Shown in pieces: positions 50,625 through 56,954 of a stretch of 64,000 nucleotides of DNA. The notes beneath the pieces are model-generated. The model was not told the origin of the DNA. It saw only the letters and a list, made by a program, of their open reading frames with translations, and searched no databases. A program made the position numbers and the translations under genes. The stretch is from Candidatus Phycosocius bacilliformis. Its GTDB lineage: Bacteria; Pseudomonadota; Alphaproteobacteria; Caulobacterales; Aquidulcibacteraceae. Location of the stretch: positions 62,001 through 126,000 of the forward strand of contig NZ_BFBR01000005.1 of the NCBI RefSeq assembly GCF_003112735.1. Direction: 5' to 3'. The stretch's first letter is position 1. Each line of letters begins with the position of its first letter.

Positions 50625-50966
50625 ATGACAAAGCTTGACCAAGAACGCCGCAACACGTCGGCCACCTGCCAAACCATGGCCGATGTCCGCTATGAGATTG
50701 ACCGCCTTGACCGGATTCTCGTGGCTTTGATCGCTGAACGGCAGAGTTACATGGACGCGGCTGCCCGCATCAAAGGCCATCGCGGTCTGGTCCGGGATGA
50801 GGCCCGCATCGCCGATGTGCTGGCCAAAGTCGAGGCCAGCGCCGGCCAGCATGGTCTGTCCATGGCGATTGCAGAGCCCGTGTGGCGGACAATGATGGAC
50901 CGCTGCATTGCCTATGAGTTTAAGGCCTTTGATGCGCGCTCGCTCGCGGAAACTTCCAGCACATAA
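50625..50966 (+). CDS. Chorismate mutase (AroQ type)
   Basis: A 113-residue helical enzyme that turns chorismate into prephenate for Tyr and Phe synthesis. The AroQ helix signature is VRYEIDRLDRILVALIAERQSYMDAAARIKGH (residues about 21-52), with the Arg and Lys side chains expected to bind chorismate, and the ending PVWRTMMDRCIAYEFKAF. The start is uncertain between ATG at 50625 and ATG at 50577; the first gives the usual N-terminus. It lies just after the LysR gene (ending 50566). Its end faces the Hpt gene. Confidence 0.82.
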   Translation: MTKLDQERRNTSATCQTMADVRYEIDRLDRILVALIAERQSYMDAAARIKGHRGLVRDEARIADVLAKVEASAGQHGLSMAIAEPVWRTMMDRCIAYEFKAFDARSLAETSST

Positions 50967-50982
50967 AGGCGTTGGCCTTGCA

Positions 50983-51375
50983 TCAAGCCTGGCGCAAACC
51001 AGCCAGAGCATAATGATGCTCGATAACGGCAATTTCGCCGATCACGGCCTGAAGTTCGGTGGTGATTGCGTCGTAAAAGCCTTGTTTTTCATCCCGGCTC
51101 ATGGGCCCTTGGCGGCTTGCCTGTTCGGCCAGGCCACATAATTCAGCCAGCGGCCATGCCCCGATACCGCGCGCTGACCCTTTGACCGTATGGGCGGCAT
51201 TGCCCCAGTCCTCGGTCTCTGTGGACGGATGCAAGAGGCGGCTCCACAATTCAACCTGCTCACGAAACAGGCCCAAGACCTCAAGTGCCAAATCCTGGTC
51301 CCCGCCCGTCATGCGTTCAAGGTGGGCGCGATCGACCACAGGGCCTTGTAGATGCAGTGGCAGACTATCCATCAT
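50983..51375 (-). CDS. Hpt domain phosphotransfer protein
   Basis: A 130-residue single-domain histidine phosphotransferase. The phosphorylated His is H62 in NAAHTVKGSARGIGAW, the classic Hpt motif, in a four-helix bundle. It would relay phosphate from a hybrid histidine kinase to a response regulator. Two ATGs in a row at 51372/51375. Similar small Hpt genes occur beside chorismate mutase in related alphaproteobacteria, but that is from general memory and not checked here. Partners are not in the window. Confidence 0.82.
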   Translation of the reverse strand: MMDSLPLHLQGPVVDRAHLERMTGGDQDLALEVLGLFREQVELWSRLLHPSTETEDWGNAAHTVKGSARGIGAWPLAELCGLAEQASRQGPMSRDEKQGFYDAITTELQAVIGEIAVIEHHYALAGLRQA

Positions 51376-51538
51376 GGTCGCAGGCTAACACGACGAAGTT
51401 AAAGGCTGATTGACGCAAGGCGTCCGCCGACACATCCCTTCACCAAAGCGTGACCGCGCGCCCGGTTTCGTTCATCCTGGTTTCAGGCGCACACATGCAT
51501 GGTCGGGCGTAGGGACGAATGACATTAGGAGAATCACC

Positions 51539-52081
51539 ATGCGACTGCTCATGATCAGTGCCCTTGGTGCGGTGGCCCTTGCCATGACAGCCCCCGCTCA
51601 AGCTCAAGAGTTTCAACTGCGTGTGCAGACCAGCCAGGACGCCTTTACCACCCCCGTCCACGATCGCCGCGGGGATCGCGATTATTGGGGACCACATGGC
51701 CAATGGCGGGACTGGAACCCCAGCTGGGGCGATGCCCGCAGCTATGCCCGCCGCTGGGGCTTTGACGACTATCAACCCGGACGCGGTTGGCGGCGCGACC
51801 AGCATTGGTATTCCCACCCCTCGCACTGGAATGGCTGGGGCGGCTGGAACTGGTCATTTGAAGTTCGCGGCGGGGATTTTGACGACCGTTTTGACCGGCG
51901 CTGGCGGCATGGTTATCGCGACTATGGATATCGCGCCCCGGTTGTTCAATGCTATCGCGAACGCAGCCAGGATTGGGTGCGCGGGCGGCGGGCTTTGGTC
52001 AGCTATGTCTTGTGTTCGGACGGGCGTGGCCGCACGTATGAACAGGCCGGCTCGCGCCGGATTGAAGCCTGGCTTTGGTAA
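51539..52081 (+). CDS. Secreted Trp/Arg/Gly-rich protein, unknown function
   Basis: A 180-residue protein with a clear signal peptide (MRLLMISALGAVALAMTAPAQA, cleavage expected before QEF). The mature chain is rich in Trp, Arg, Gly, Tyr and Asp, with repeated blocks such as YWGPHGQWRDW, SHWNGWGGWNWSFE and RWRHGYRDYGYR, then VVQCYRERSQDW and VLCSDGRGRTYEQAG; the two cysteines could pair. Such aromatic/Arg patterns occur in secreted proteins of unknown role. Ribosome site TTAGGAG precedes the ATG at 51539. A terminator-like hairpin follows, then tRNA-Lys. Confidence 0.65.
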   Translation: MRLLMISALGAVALAMTAPAQAQEFQLRVQTSQDAFTTPVHDRRGDRDYWGPHGQWRDWNPSWGDARSYARRWGFDDYQPGRGWRRDQHWYSHPSHWNGWGGWNWSFEVRGGDFDDRFDRRWRHGYRDYGYRAPVVQCYRERSQDWVRGRRALVSYVLCSDGRGRTYEQAGSRRIEAWLW

Positions 52082-52142
52082 CCCAAGGCGGCTGACCCAC
52101 GGAAGGGGCCATCCGCCCCCGGCCCCATCTGCAAGCAAAAGC

Positions 52143-52166
52143 GGCGCAGGGCTTGAACCCTGCGCC
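52143..52166 (+). terminator. Terminator-like hairpin after the Trp-rich gene
   Basis: GGCGCAGGG at 52143-52151 pairs perfectly with CCCTGCGCC at 52158-52166 around CTTGAA. It follows an A-rich stretch (AAGCAAAAG) and is followed by CATTTGCG. It separates the secreted-protein gene and tRNA-Lys. Confidence 0.5.
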
Positions 52167-52254
52167 CATTTGCGCCATACGCCCCCTTCCCGCGCTGTCA
52201 CTGCAGGCCAAGGCTACAAGCCCCACCCCGCCACCACAGTCGCAGGCCACGGTC

Positions 52255-52330
<76 letters not shown>

Positions 52331-52813
52331 ATGTTTTCCTTGAATTTGCGTAATTGATGAAGTCGGCCTTTAAAGGAAGGCAACGAGAACGCCATTGTGC
52401 GGCACAATCAGCGCACTAACGTCGTTGGGTATGATCTCCTCAGCTTCTTTGCGTGGGCTTACGCCGTGTCCTTGAAAACACGGCCTCCAGCTTGGACTGG
52501 GAAATGGCCCTGAGGGGCGTAGGGCTTTACCCCTCTGTGGCGTTCAACCAAGTGGCGACACGAAAGTTACAGGGCATTGGGGTGACTTTGGAAAGCCAAG
52601 CAGGCTGCAGGCAAGAAGATGAAGAGGCAAACCGCATCAACGAGGCAAAAATCGACTTCAGCGCCATACGCTAGGTCTGCTTTGCGCCAAGGGTTGCCGT
52701 TTAGGGCGGGTTGGCGATTGCTCGAGGGCGGACATTCCTAGTCGGAACTAACGTCGTTTTTCCAACGATCACCTATTGTGCAAATTGAAGGCGGTAGCTC
52801 TTGGAGGAGAAAA
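52331..52813. other. Non-coding stretch after tRNA-Lys with palindrome and repeats
   Basis: About 480 bases with no credible gene. It contains a perfect ATTGTGC-G-GCACAAT palindrome at 52394-52408, the 12-base sequence ACTAACGTCGTT at 52415-52426 that recurs at 52747-52758, and the first copy (52683-52753) of a degenerate 71-base direct repeat. A frame at 52453-52674 lacks a start site and protein-like content. Confidence 0.4.
52683..52753. repeat. 71-base degenerate direct repeat, copy 1
   Basis: Begins TGCGCCAAGGGTTGCC and contains GCGATTGCT and GCGGACAT. It aligns without gaps to 53393-53463 with 54 of 71 identical bases by my count. The pair flanks the orphan gene at 52814-53209. Confidence 0.6.
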
Positions 52814-53209
52814 TTACTCAAGCAGGCAAGGATTCTGTAAAACCACCTCACGTGACTTTTGCCAAAATGGAACAAGAAAGTATCCAGTAGCGGATATTTC
52901 GCGCCAATCGCCATCGTGCAAGCCTTCCAAAACACATTTCTGTGGGATTGAGCCGCGCCAGAATTCACGAAGGCGGGCTTCACCTGAGTAGCACCATGCT
53001 ACGAAGTTAATGACCTCGGTTCCTGAGGCAAAGGTTTCATGGAAGCCGCCGTTTCCCAGATAGACGGTCCAGTTGCTTTCGCCAGTATGCACCTCCACAG
53101 CGAAGCCGTTTGGTTGGATTGCCTCAATTCGCAACCAACCCGGCTGTTGTCTATGCTCCAATTCGGGAACTCGTTGCAGACGTTGAAGCAAAATTTCATG
53201 CAGGTTCAT
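52814..53209 (-). CDS. Orphan hypothetical protein in the post-tRNA region
   Basis: A 131-residue protein of no recognised family. It begins MNLHEILLQRLQRVPELEHRQ, has a central aromatic-rich part with WTVYLGNGGFHETF and VAWCYSGEARLREFWRG, and ends in FLVPFWQKSREVVLQNPC. The pattern suggests a small soluble alpha/beta protein; there is no signal peptide or membrane helix. The ATG at 53209 has no ribosome site, and its upstream bases are AT-rich (TATAGTATCATTAATAA, read on the minus strand), a candidate promoter. It lies between the two copies of a degenerate direct repeat, so it may be cargo of an eroded element. Function unknown. Confidence 0.5.
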   Translation of the reverse strand: MNLHEILLQRLQRVPELEHRQQPGWLRIEAIQPNGFAVEVHTGESNWTVYLGNGGFHETFASGTEVINFVAWCYSGEARLREFWRGSIPQKCVLEGLHDGDWREISATGYFLVPFWQKSREVVLQNPCLLE

Positions 53210-53333
53210 TTATTAATGATACTATATTGCAGGTTAAAGTGGGGTAATGGCGGTGATAAGGACGAGTGTAACCGATAGGAAACACTCTTGCCAGAAGTTG
53301 ACCGCCCTTCAACGTCCGCTTTCCCCATCCACT

Positions 53334-53366
53334 CCCCCAAAGCAGACGATCCCCTTTCGGCCAAGC
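53334..53366. repeat. 33-base dispersed repeat module, copy 1
   Basis: Starts CCCCCAAAGCAG and ends CTTTCGGCCAAGC. It matches 54736-54768 at 30 of 33 bases and partly matches 56480-56504 (22 of 25). The copies lie between genes and not inside any of them. Confidence 0.6.
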
Positions 53367-53392
53367 TCTGCCGAAATGCCCCCGGTCTCAAA

Positions 53393-53463
53393 TGCGCCAG
53401 GGGTTGCCATTAGCGGCGGGTTTGCGATTGCTTGGAAGCGGACATACTCAGCAGGCACTAAGG
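53393..53463. repeat. 71-base degenerate direct repeat, copy 2
   Basis: Begins TGCGCCAGGGGTTGCC and includes GCGATTGCT and AAGCGGACAT; ungapped match to 52683-52753 at 54 of 71 bases. Directly follows the 33-base module copy. Confidence 0.6.
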
Positions 53464-53615
53464 AAGCAATCTAGTAAGGTACGCTTTACAGTAACGGCAC
53501 GACTGATAAAGGTTCCGATCACGTTAGTGATTTCCTCGCCACGAGGGCCCGAGCGTTGTTTTTTGCTGACTATCTAGTATCATTTTTTTGATTATCGCAA
53601 ACTAAAGGCTCTCTT

Positions 53616-54647
53616 ATGTCCATCTTTCGTTTTGCATCTTTATCTCTCCTTTTAGCGATGGCCGCATGTGAGGCTGCCTCTGAACCTGTGTTTGCATCTT
53701 CTGAATTGGCCAGTCGCAGCACGCCGACTACTTCAACCTCCGTGCCCAGCGTCATAAGTATTACCACCAGTGAAGCGGGAACCTTGCGCGGCACTTTTCT
53801 GCCAGCGACTGCGGGAAAGTCGCCTTTAGCCATAATAATTCCCGGTTCTGGTCCCACAGACCAAAACGGAAATGGCCCCTTTTTAAAGACAGATACCTAT
53901 CGCCTCCTAGCGAATGGTTTGCAGAGTGCCGGAATTTCCAGCTTGCGAATTGACAAGCGCGGCATGTTCTCCAGCGCCAGTGGTGGAGTGGATCCAAATG
54001 CAGTGTCGCTCGAAGTTTATGGTCGGGACATGCGCGCGTGGATCAATGAAATGGCACCACAATCGGCATCGAATTGTGTCTGGCTTATTGGACACAGTGA
54101 AGGTGGCCTTGTGGCTATTGCCACCGCTGCAGAAAGCAGCGCCGGGATATGTGGCCTAATTCTCTTGGCCAGCCCTGGTCGTCGTTTAAGTGACGTAATG
54201 CGTCAGCAACTGCGCTCCAACCCAGCAAACTCGATCGTTCTGGACGACGCCCTTGGCGCAATTGAACGATTGGAGCAGGGACAAATTGTCGATGTCACAA
54301 AGATGCACCCAGCATTGAAGCAACTTTTTGACCCTTCTGTTCAAGGATTTCTAATCAGCCTTTTTCAATTCGATCCAGTAGCAGCGCTCCAAAAGCACAC
54401 TTTGCCAGTGCTGGTTGTGCAAGGCCGTGAAGACCTTCAAGTGACACTTGAGGACGCAGCTAAGCTTGGAAATAGCCGTCCCAATACAATTCAAGTGAAT
54501 TTCGATGGTGTAACCCACACTCTGAAAGCGATCCGGCCGGGTGATATGGCTGCCAACCAAGCAACTTATTCAAACCCAAAGCTTCCTTTAGCACCCGGAC
54601 TTGTCAAAAGTATCTCTGAGTTTATTGCCAAGCATGCCAAACCTTGA
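53616..54647 (+). CDS. Alpha/beta-hydrolase lipoprotein
   Basis: A 343-residue alpha/beta-hydrolase with a lipoprotein signal (LSLLLAMAAC, Cys at about residue 18). The catalytic nucleophile elbow is GHSEGG (Ser in LIGHSEGGLVAIATAA, about residue 161), the oxyanion region is PGSGPTDQNGNG, as in other hydrolases of this group, and the His is in the late VTHTLKA segment, with the acidic residue in QGREDLQV. The region is AT-richer than the rest of the window. Substrate unknown; periplasmic or outer-membrane anchored. It may have been acquired, since no neighbour is related. Confidence 0.78.
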   Translation: MSIFRFASLSLLLAMAACEAASEPVFASSELASRSTPTTSTSVPSVISITTSEAGTLRGTFLPATAGKSPLAIIIPGSGPTDQNGNGPFLKTDTYRLLANGLQSAGISSLRIDKRGMFSSASGGVDPNAVSLEVYGRDMRAWINEMAPQSASNCVWLIGHSEGGLVAIATAAESSAGICGLILLASPGRRLSDVMRQQLRSNPANSIVLDDALGAIERLEQGQIVDVTKMHPALKQLFDPSVQGFLISLFQFDPVAALQKHTLPVLVVQGREDLQVTLEDAAKLGNSRPNTIQVNFDGVTHTLKAIRPGDMAANQATYSNPKLPLAPGLVKSISEFIAKHAKP

Positions 54648-54735
54648 AGCGGCTATTCGATGCTGTAATCAGTTAGAGCTAGATTTAGACGAAATGCTCA
54701 ACTAGCCGGATTGATGGCAGCTCACAGACGTTGCC

Positions 54736-54768
54736 CCCCCAAAGCAGCCCATCCGCTTTCGGCCAAGC
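54736..54768. repeat. 33-base dispersed repeat module, copy 2
   Basis: Starts CCCCCAAAGCAG and ends CTTTCGGCCAAGC, matching 53334-53366 at 30 of 33 bases. Confidence 0.6.
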
Positions 54769-54837
54769 GTCGACGATCTGTGACGGCCTCGCATTGAAGC
54801 TGATCGCCAATGGCACAGCCCACTTTCCACTGAGAAC

Positions 54838-54963
54838 GCCTTTGCCGTAGGCCCTGCCTAGGCAAAGGCTGTAATCGAGTTACAGCGCGCAAGATGGGGA
54901 GTCAAGGGGCGCGCTTCGCGCGTCGGCGAAGCCGATTGCACCCCTTGACGCCCCATCTTGCGC
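54838..54963. repeat. Three adjacent hairpins including a 23-bp inverted repeat
   Basis: First hairpin, 54838-54869: GCCTTTGCC pairs with GGCAAAGGC, and the interior adds TAGGC/GCCTA, giving 14 pairs with one bulged base. Second, 54869-54885: CTGTAA pairs with TTACAG. Third, 54887-54963: 23-base arms (54887-54909 and 54941-54963) differ at one position and enclose 31 bases that themselves fold (TCGGC/GCCGA around GAA). The symmetry is seen directly. Whether this is an RNA, a recombination site or a repeat element is not known. Confidence 0.6.
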
Positions 54964-55070
54964 AATAAGAATTGGCGGGCGGCTTCAAGGCAAGCGAAGC
55001 GACGCATTGAACCGTTCCAAGTCATATGGCTAAGGTCCAAGATACATGAGCTCAAGACTTGCTTGACCAA

Positions 55071-55096
55071 GGTGCATTCCTTTGTTGGAATGCACC
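55071..55096. repeat. Perfect 10-bp hairpin
   Basis: GGTGCATTCC at 55071-55080 pairs with GGAATGCACC at 55087-55096 around TTTGTT. A smaller TCAAG/CTTGA pair sits just upstream (55052-55066). It stands in the non-coding region next to the three-hairpin element. Confidence 0.5.
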
Positions 55097-55476
55097 CGAC
55101 GGCGCGGAGCGCATTGCTGGTTCTTGTCCCTCGAGGATGCGAAGGAAAAGTTGGAGACGCATCGCAGATACGACAACGAGGTCAGGCCATATAGCGCAAT
55201 CGGCAACAAAGTCCCGATCTCATTGATAAATCACGTCGGCGATCCCAGCCCGCCAACGTGACTCAGAGCAGGAAACTCTAACTCCCACTGGCCCAAAAAA
55301 TGGGTGCACTTCGCCTTTCTTTCTGGTTTGTGGTTGGTGGTCAATGCCCCCGAGTACAGCCTTTCGGAGATCAGGCGAAGCGGGCCTCGATCTTTTGCGC
55401 TGTGTTGGCTGTCGCTTGAAATCGGAGATTTCACAGAATTTGGGCGAACTCAACTTCTAAGTGAGAGTTAGACAAT

Positions 55477-55491
55477 GCCCCTTTGAGGGGC
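55477..55491. terminator. Hairpin after the TetR gene
   Basis: GCCCC at 55477-55481 pairs with GGGGC at 55487-55491 around TTTGA, 15 bases beyond the TetR stop on the minus strand. On the plus strand it is followed by TATCTTTTG. Confidence 0.4.
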
Positions 55492-55506
55492 TATCTTTTG
55501 ATAACA

Positions 55507-56076
55507 TCAAAACACAAGAAGGCTTGCAAATTGTTTTGCGCGAGCTTTTGCTTGGGTTGCATTTTCGAGATTCATTTCGATACAAAGGGTAGCATATCCG
55601 TGCACGAGGCTCCAGGCTGCTAAAGCCCTTTCTTCAAGCAATTCGGGCTCAACAAGCTTTCTGATCACACTCTTTAAGATGTCATATGTCGCATCACTTG
55701 CGCTAAGAGCGCTTGGAAACTGCTCAAGATCTGTCAGCTCACTTGAGAACATCAACCGGAACAGTTGGCGCGACTCATGAGCGAATTGGATATAGGCCTC
55801 CCCCAGGTCGGCCAAAGCTTCTTTCGCACCAGGAGAGGAACTTTTCGCGTGCAGCATAGATTTCGCCAATTTTTGAAAGCCGCATTCGGCAATGGCCGCC
55901 AGTAACTCCTCCTTGTCTTTGAAATGATTGTAGGGTGCCTGTCGTGACAGCCCTGCTGCATCCGCGACCATACGCAACGATAATTGGTTAGCCGGGGTTG
56001 TGTTCAACAGCAAAAGGCCTGCGTTGATCAGGGCAGAGCGCGCGTTTCCATGGTGATAGCTGTTTTCATTCTTCAT
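55507..56076 (-). CDS. TetR/AcrR family repressor with WHG-type C-terminal domain
   Basis: A 189-residue TetR repressor. The DNA-binding domain lies at residues about 10-60 (LINAGLLLLNTTPANQLSLRMVADAAGLSRQAPYNHFKDKEELLAAIAE), and the C-terminus has the LMFSSELTD... and WSLVHGYATL (WxLVHG) pattern typical of TetR_C_33/WHG-type regulators. It is divergent from a small membrane protein gene, and two near-identical palindromes lie in its promoter, so autoregulation is very likely. Ligand unknown. The region is AT-richer than the rest, consistent with acquisition. Confidence 0.87.
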   Translation of the reverse strand: MKNENSYHHGNARSALINAGLLLLNTTPANQLSLRMVADAAGLSRQAPYNHFKDKEELLAAIAECGFQKLAKSMLHAKSSSPGAKEALADLGEAYIQFAHESRQLFRLMFSSELTDLEQFPSALSASDATYDILKSVIRKLVEPELLEERALAAWSLVHGYATLCIEMNLENATQAKARAKQFASLLVF

Positions 56077-56100
56077 GCTTTGCCATAAGACGATTTTATG

Positions 56101-56140
56101 TTGACAGTGTCAATATTTTTTGCGATGGTGACACTGTCAA
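56101..56140. promoter_or_regulatory. Double palindromic operator overlapping the tetR promoter
   Basis: A perfect palindrome TTGACAGTGTCAA covers 56101-56113, and a second copy of the same site, read on the minus strand, covers 56128-56140 (TTGACAGTGTCAC). Their centres are 27 bases apart. On the minus strand TTGACA at 56140-56135 is followed 17 bases later by AATATT at 56117-56112, which is a good promoter for tetR; the two palindromes cover its -35 and -10 regions. This is the layout of a TetR repressor binding its own operator. The palindromes are seen directly; binding by TetR is inference. Confidence 0.65.
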
Positions 56141-56199
56141 CATTGCTTGTTGACGTCGTGACCTGGCTTCATCGCCGTTGACATCGAAAGAAAATCAAA

Positions 56200-56403
56200 A
56201 TGACCGCACGTGGCCTTCGCAATGCATTGAGACTGCTCCACATTACTGTGGCCGGACTTGTTGGCACCTACATCTATTCGCCTTGGGGAACAGATCCAGC
56301 GTTCACACTGGCAGTAAAGATTGGCCTGCTTCCAATTCTGTCTTTGAGTGGCCTGATTATGTGGCAACAAGGTAGGTTGCAGCGGCTTATACACACTAAT
56401 TGA
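56200..56403 (+). CDS. Small two-helix membrane protein under TetR control
   Basis: A 67-residue protein with two hydrophobic helices: LLHITVAGLVGTYIYSPWG (about residues 12-30, in which YSPWG is distinctive) and VKIGLLPILSLSGLIMWQQ (about 39-57), then a basic tail. Small proteins with a similar YSPWG-type pattern beside TetR genes are known to me from other alphaproteobacteria but have no assigned role. Start ATG at 56200 is about 60 bases past the double operator. Function unknown; stress-response or efflux-linked membrane proteins are a guess only. Confidence 0.6.
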   Translation: MTARGLRNALRLLHITVAGLVGTYIYSPWGTDPAFTLAVKIGLLPILSLSGLIMWQQGRLQRLIHTN

Positions 56404-56954
56404 CCCCGTCCGCTAAAATCCAGCAGATTATTTCGACAATCCGATCGCGCCAGAACGGCAGCTTTCGCCCCTATGCGCGCCCAAACCAGACGAACCGCTT
56501 TCGGATTAAACATTGACGCCCCGTGATGGCCCGGCTTTGACGCGACCTATCGCCGGTAGCTTATCCCTTATCCCACGTCGACAGCCTTTGATGCAGACTG
56601 TGCCTCGGCACAGGCCGTTCGGGATCATTTGGCTCAGACCCGACATGAAGAAGTCTCGAACGCGCATGACGATGAGGCAGTCGCCAGTCGGTAGCCCCCC
56701 CTTATTCACAGCCCGGACCAGAAAAAGCCGGACTGTCCATGAAGCCTCGCAATGGTCACAAACGCCCAGACCCGACGCCCAATATCCCCCGCTGTTTGGC
56801 CTTCTGCTAGGCCCCATAGCGCAAATGGGTTTGCGTGGATAAGAATGCTTGTGCATGGTGGCTTTTGGGGTCCAAAACAACCAAATATCGATTGCAAGAC
56901 CCTTTTATGTTGCGTGCGCGAAACTGTGTTTGGATTGTGGGTTGGGTGTGAAAC
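56404..56954. other. Intergenic region before the TipN-like gene
   Basis: About 550 bases. It holds the third partial repeat module at 56480-56504. Overlapping frames on both strands (56506-56880 minus, 56513-56842 plus) are open but show no family pattern and no start signals, and codon content looks random. The promoter of the TipN-like gene should lie near its right end. Confidence 0.4.
56480..56504. repeat. Partial copy of the dispersed repeat module
   Basis: Matches the centre of the 33-base module (CCCAAACCAGACGAA then CCGCTTTCGG) at 22 of 25 bases with copy 1 at 53334-53366. Confidence 0.5.

Larger units (their letters stand above)
53210..53615. other. Non-coding region with repeat modules
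   Basis: About 400 bases between the orphan gene and the hydrolase gene. It carries the 33-base module at 53334-53366, the second copy of the 71-base repeat at 53393-53463, and AT-rich sequence from 53540 that may hold the hydrolase promoter. No coding frame is credible. Confidence 0.45.
54648..55506. other. Non-coding region with strong hairpins and a repeat module
   Basis: About 860 bases without a credible gene. It contains the second 33-base module (54736-54768), a run of three adjacent hairpins at 54838-54963, a perfect 10-bp hairpin at 55071-55096 and a terminator-like hairpin at 55477-55491. Weak open frames at 54958-55194 and 55220-55453 have no start signals and no protein-like pattern. 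Confidence 0.5.

Noticed and set aside
52453-52674. 73-residue open frame after tRNA-Lys
   Set aside because: No ribosome site and no protein-like pattern.
54958-55194. Plus-strand open frame after the hairpin element
   Set aside because: No start site or recognised content; it arises from the repeat region.
53334-56504. Repeat modules as a CRISPR array
   Set aside because: Spacing is irregular, copies are few and degenerate, and no cas genes are present.
56506-56880. Overlapping open frames on both strands before the TipN-like gene
   Set aside because: No family pattern, no start signal, and each overlaps the other in frame content.
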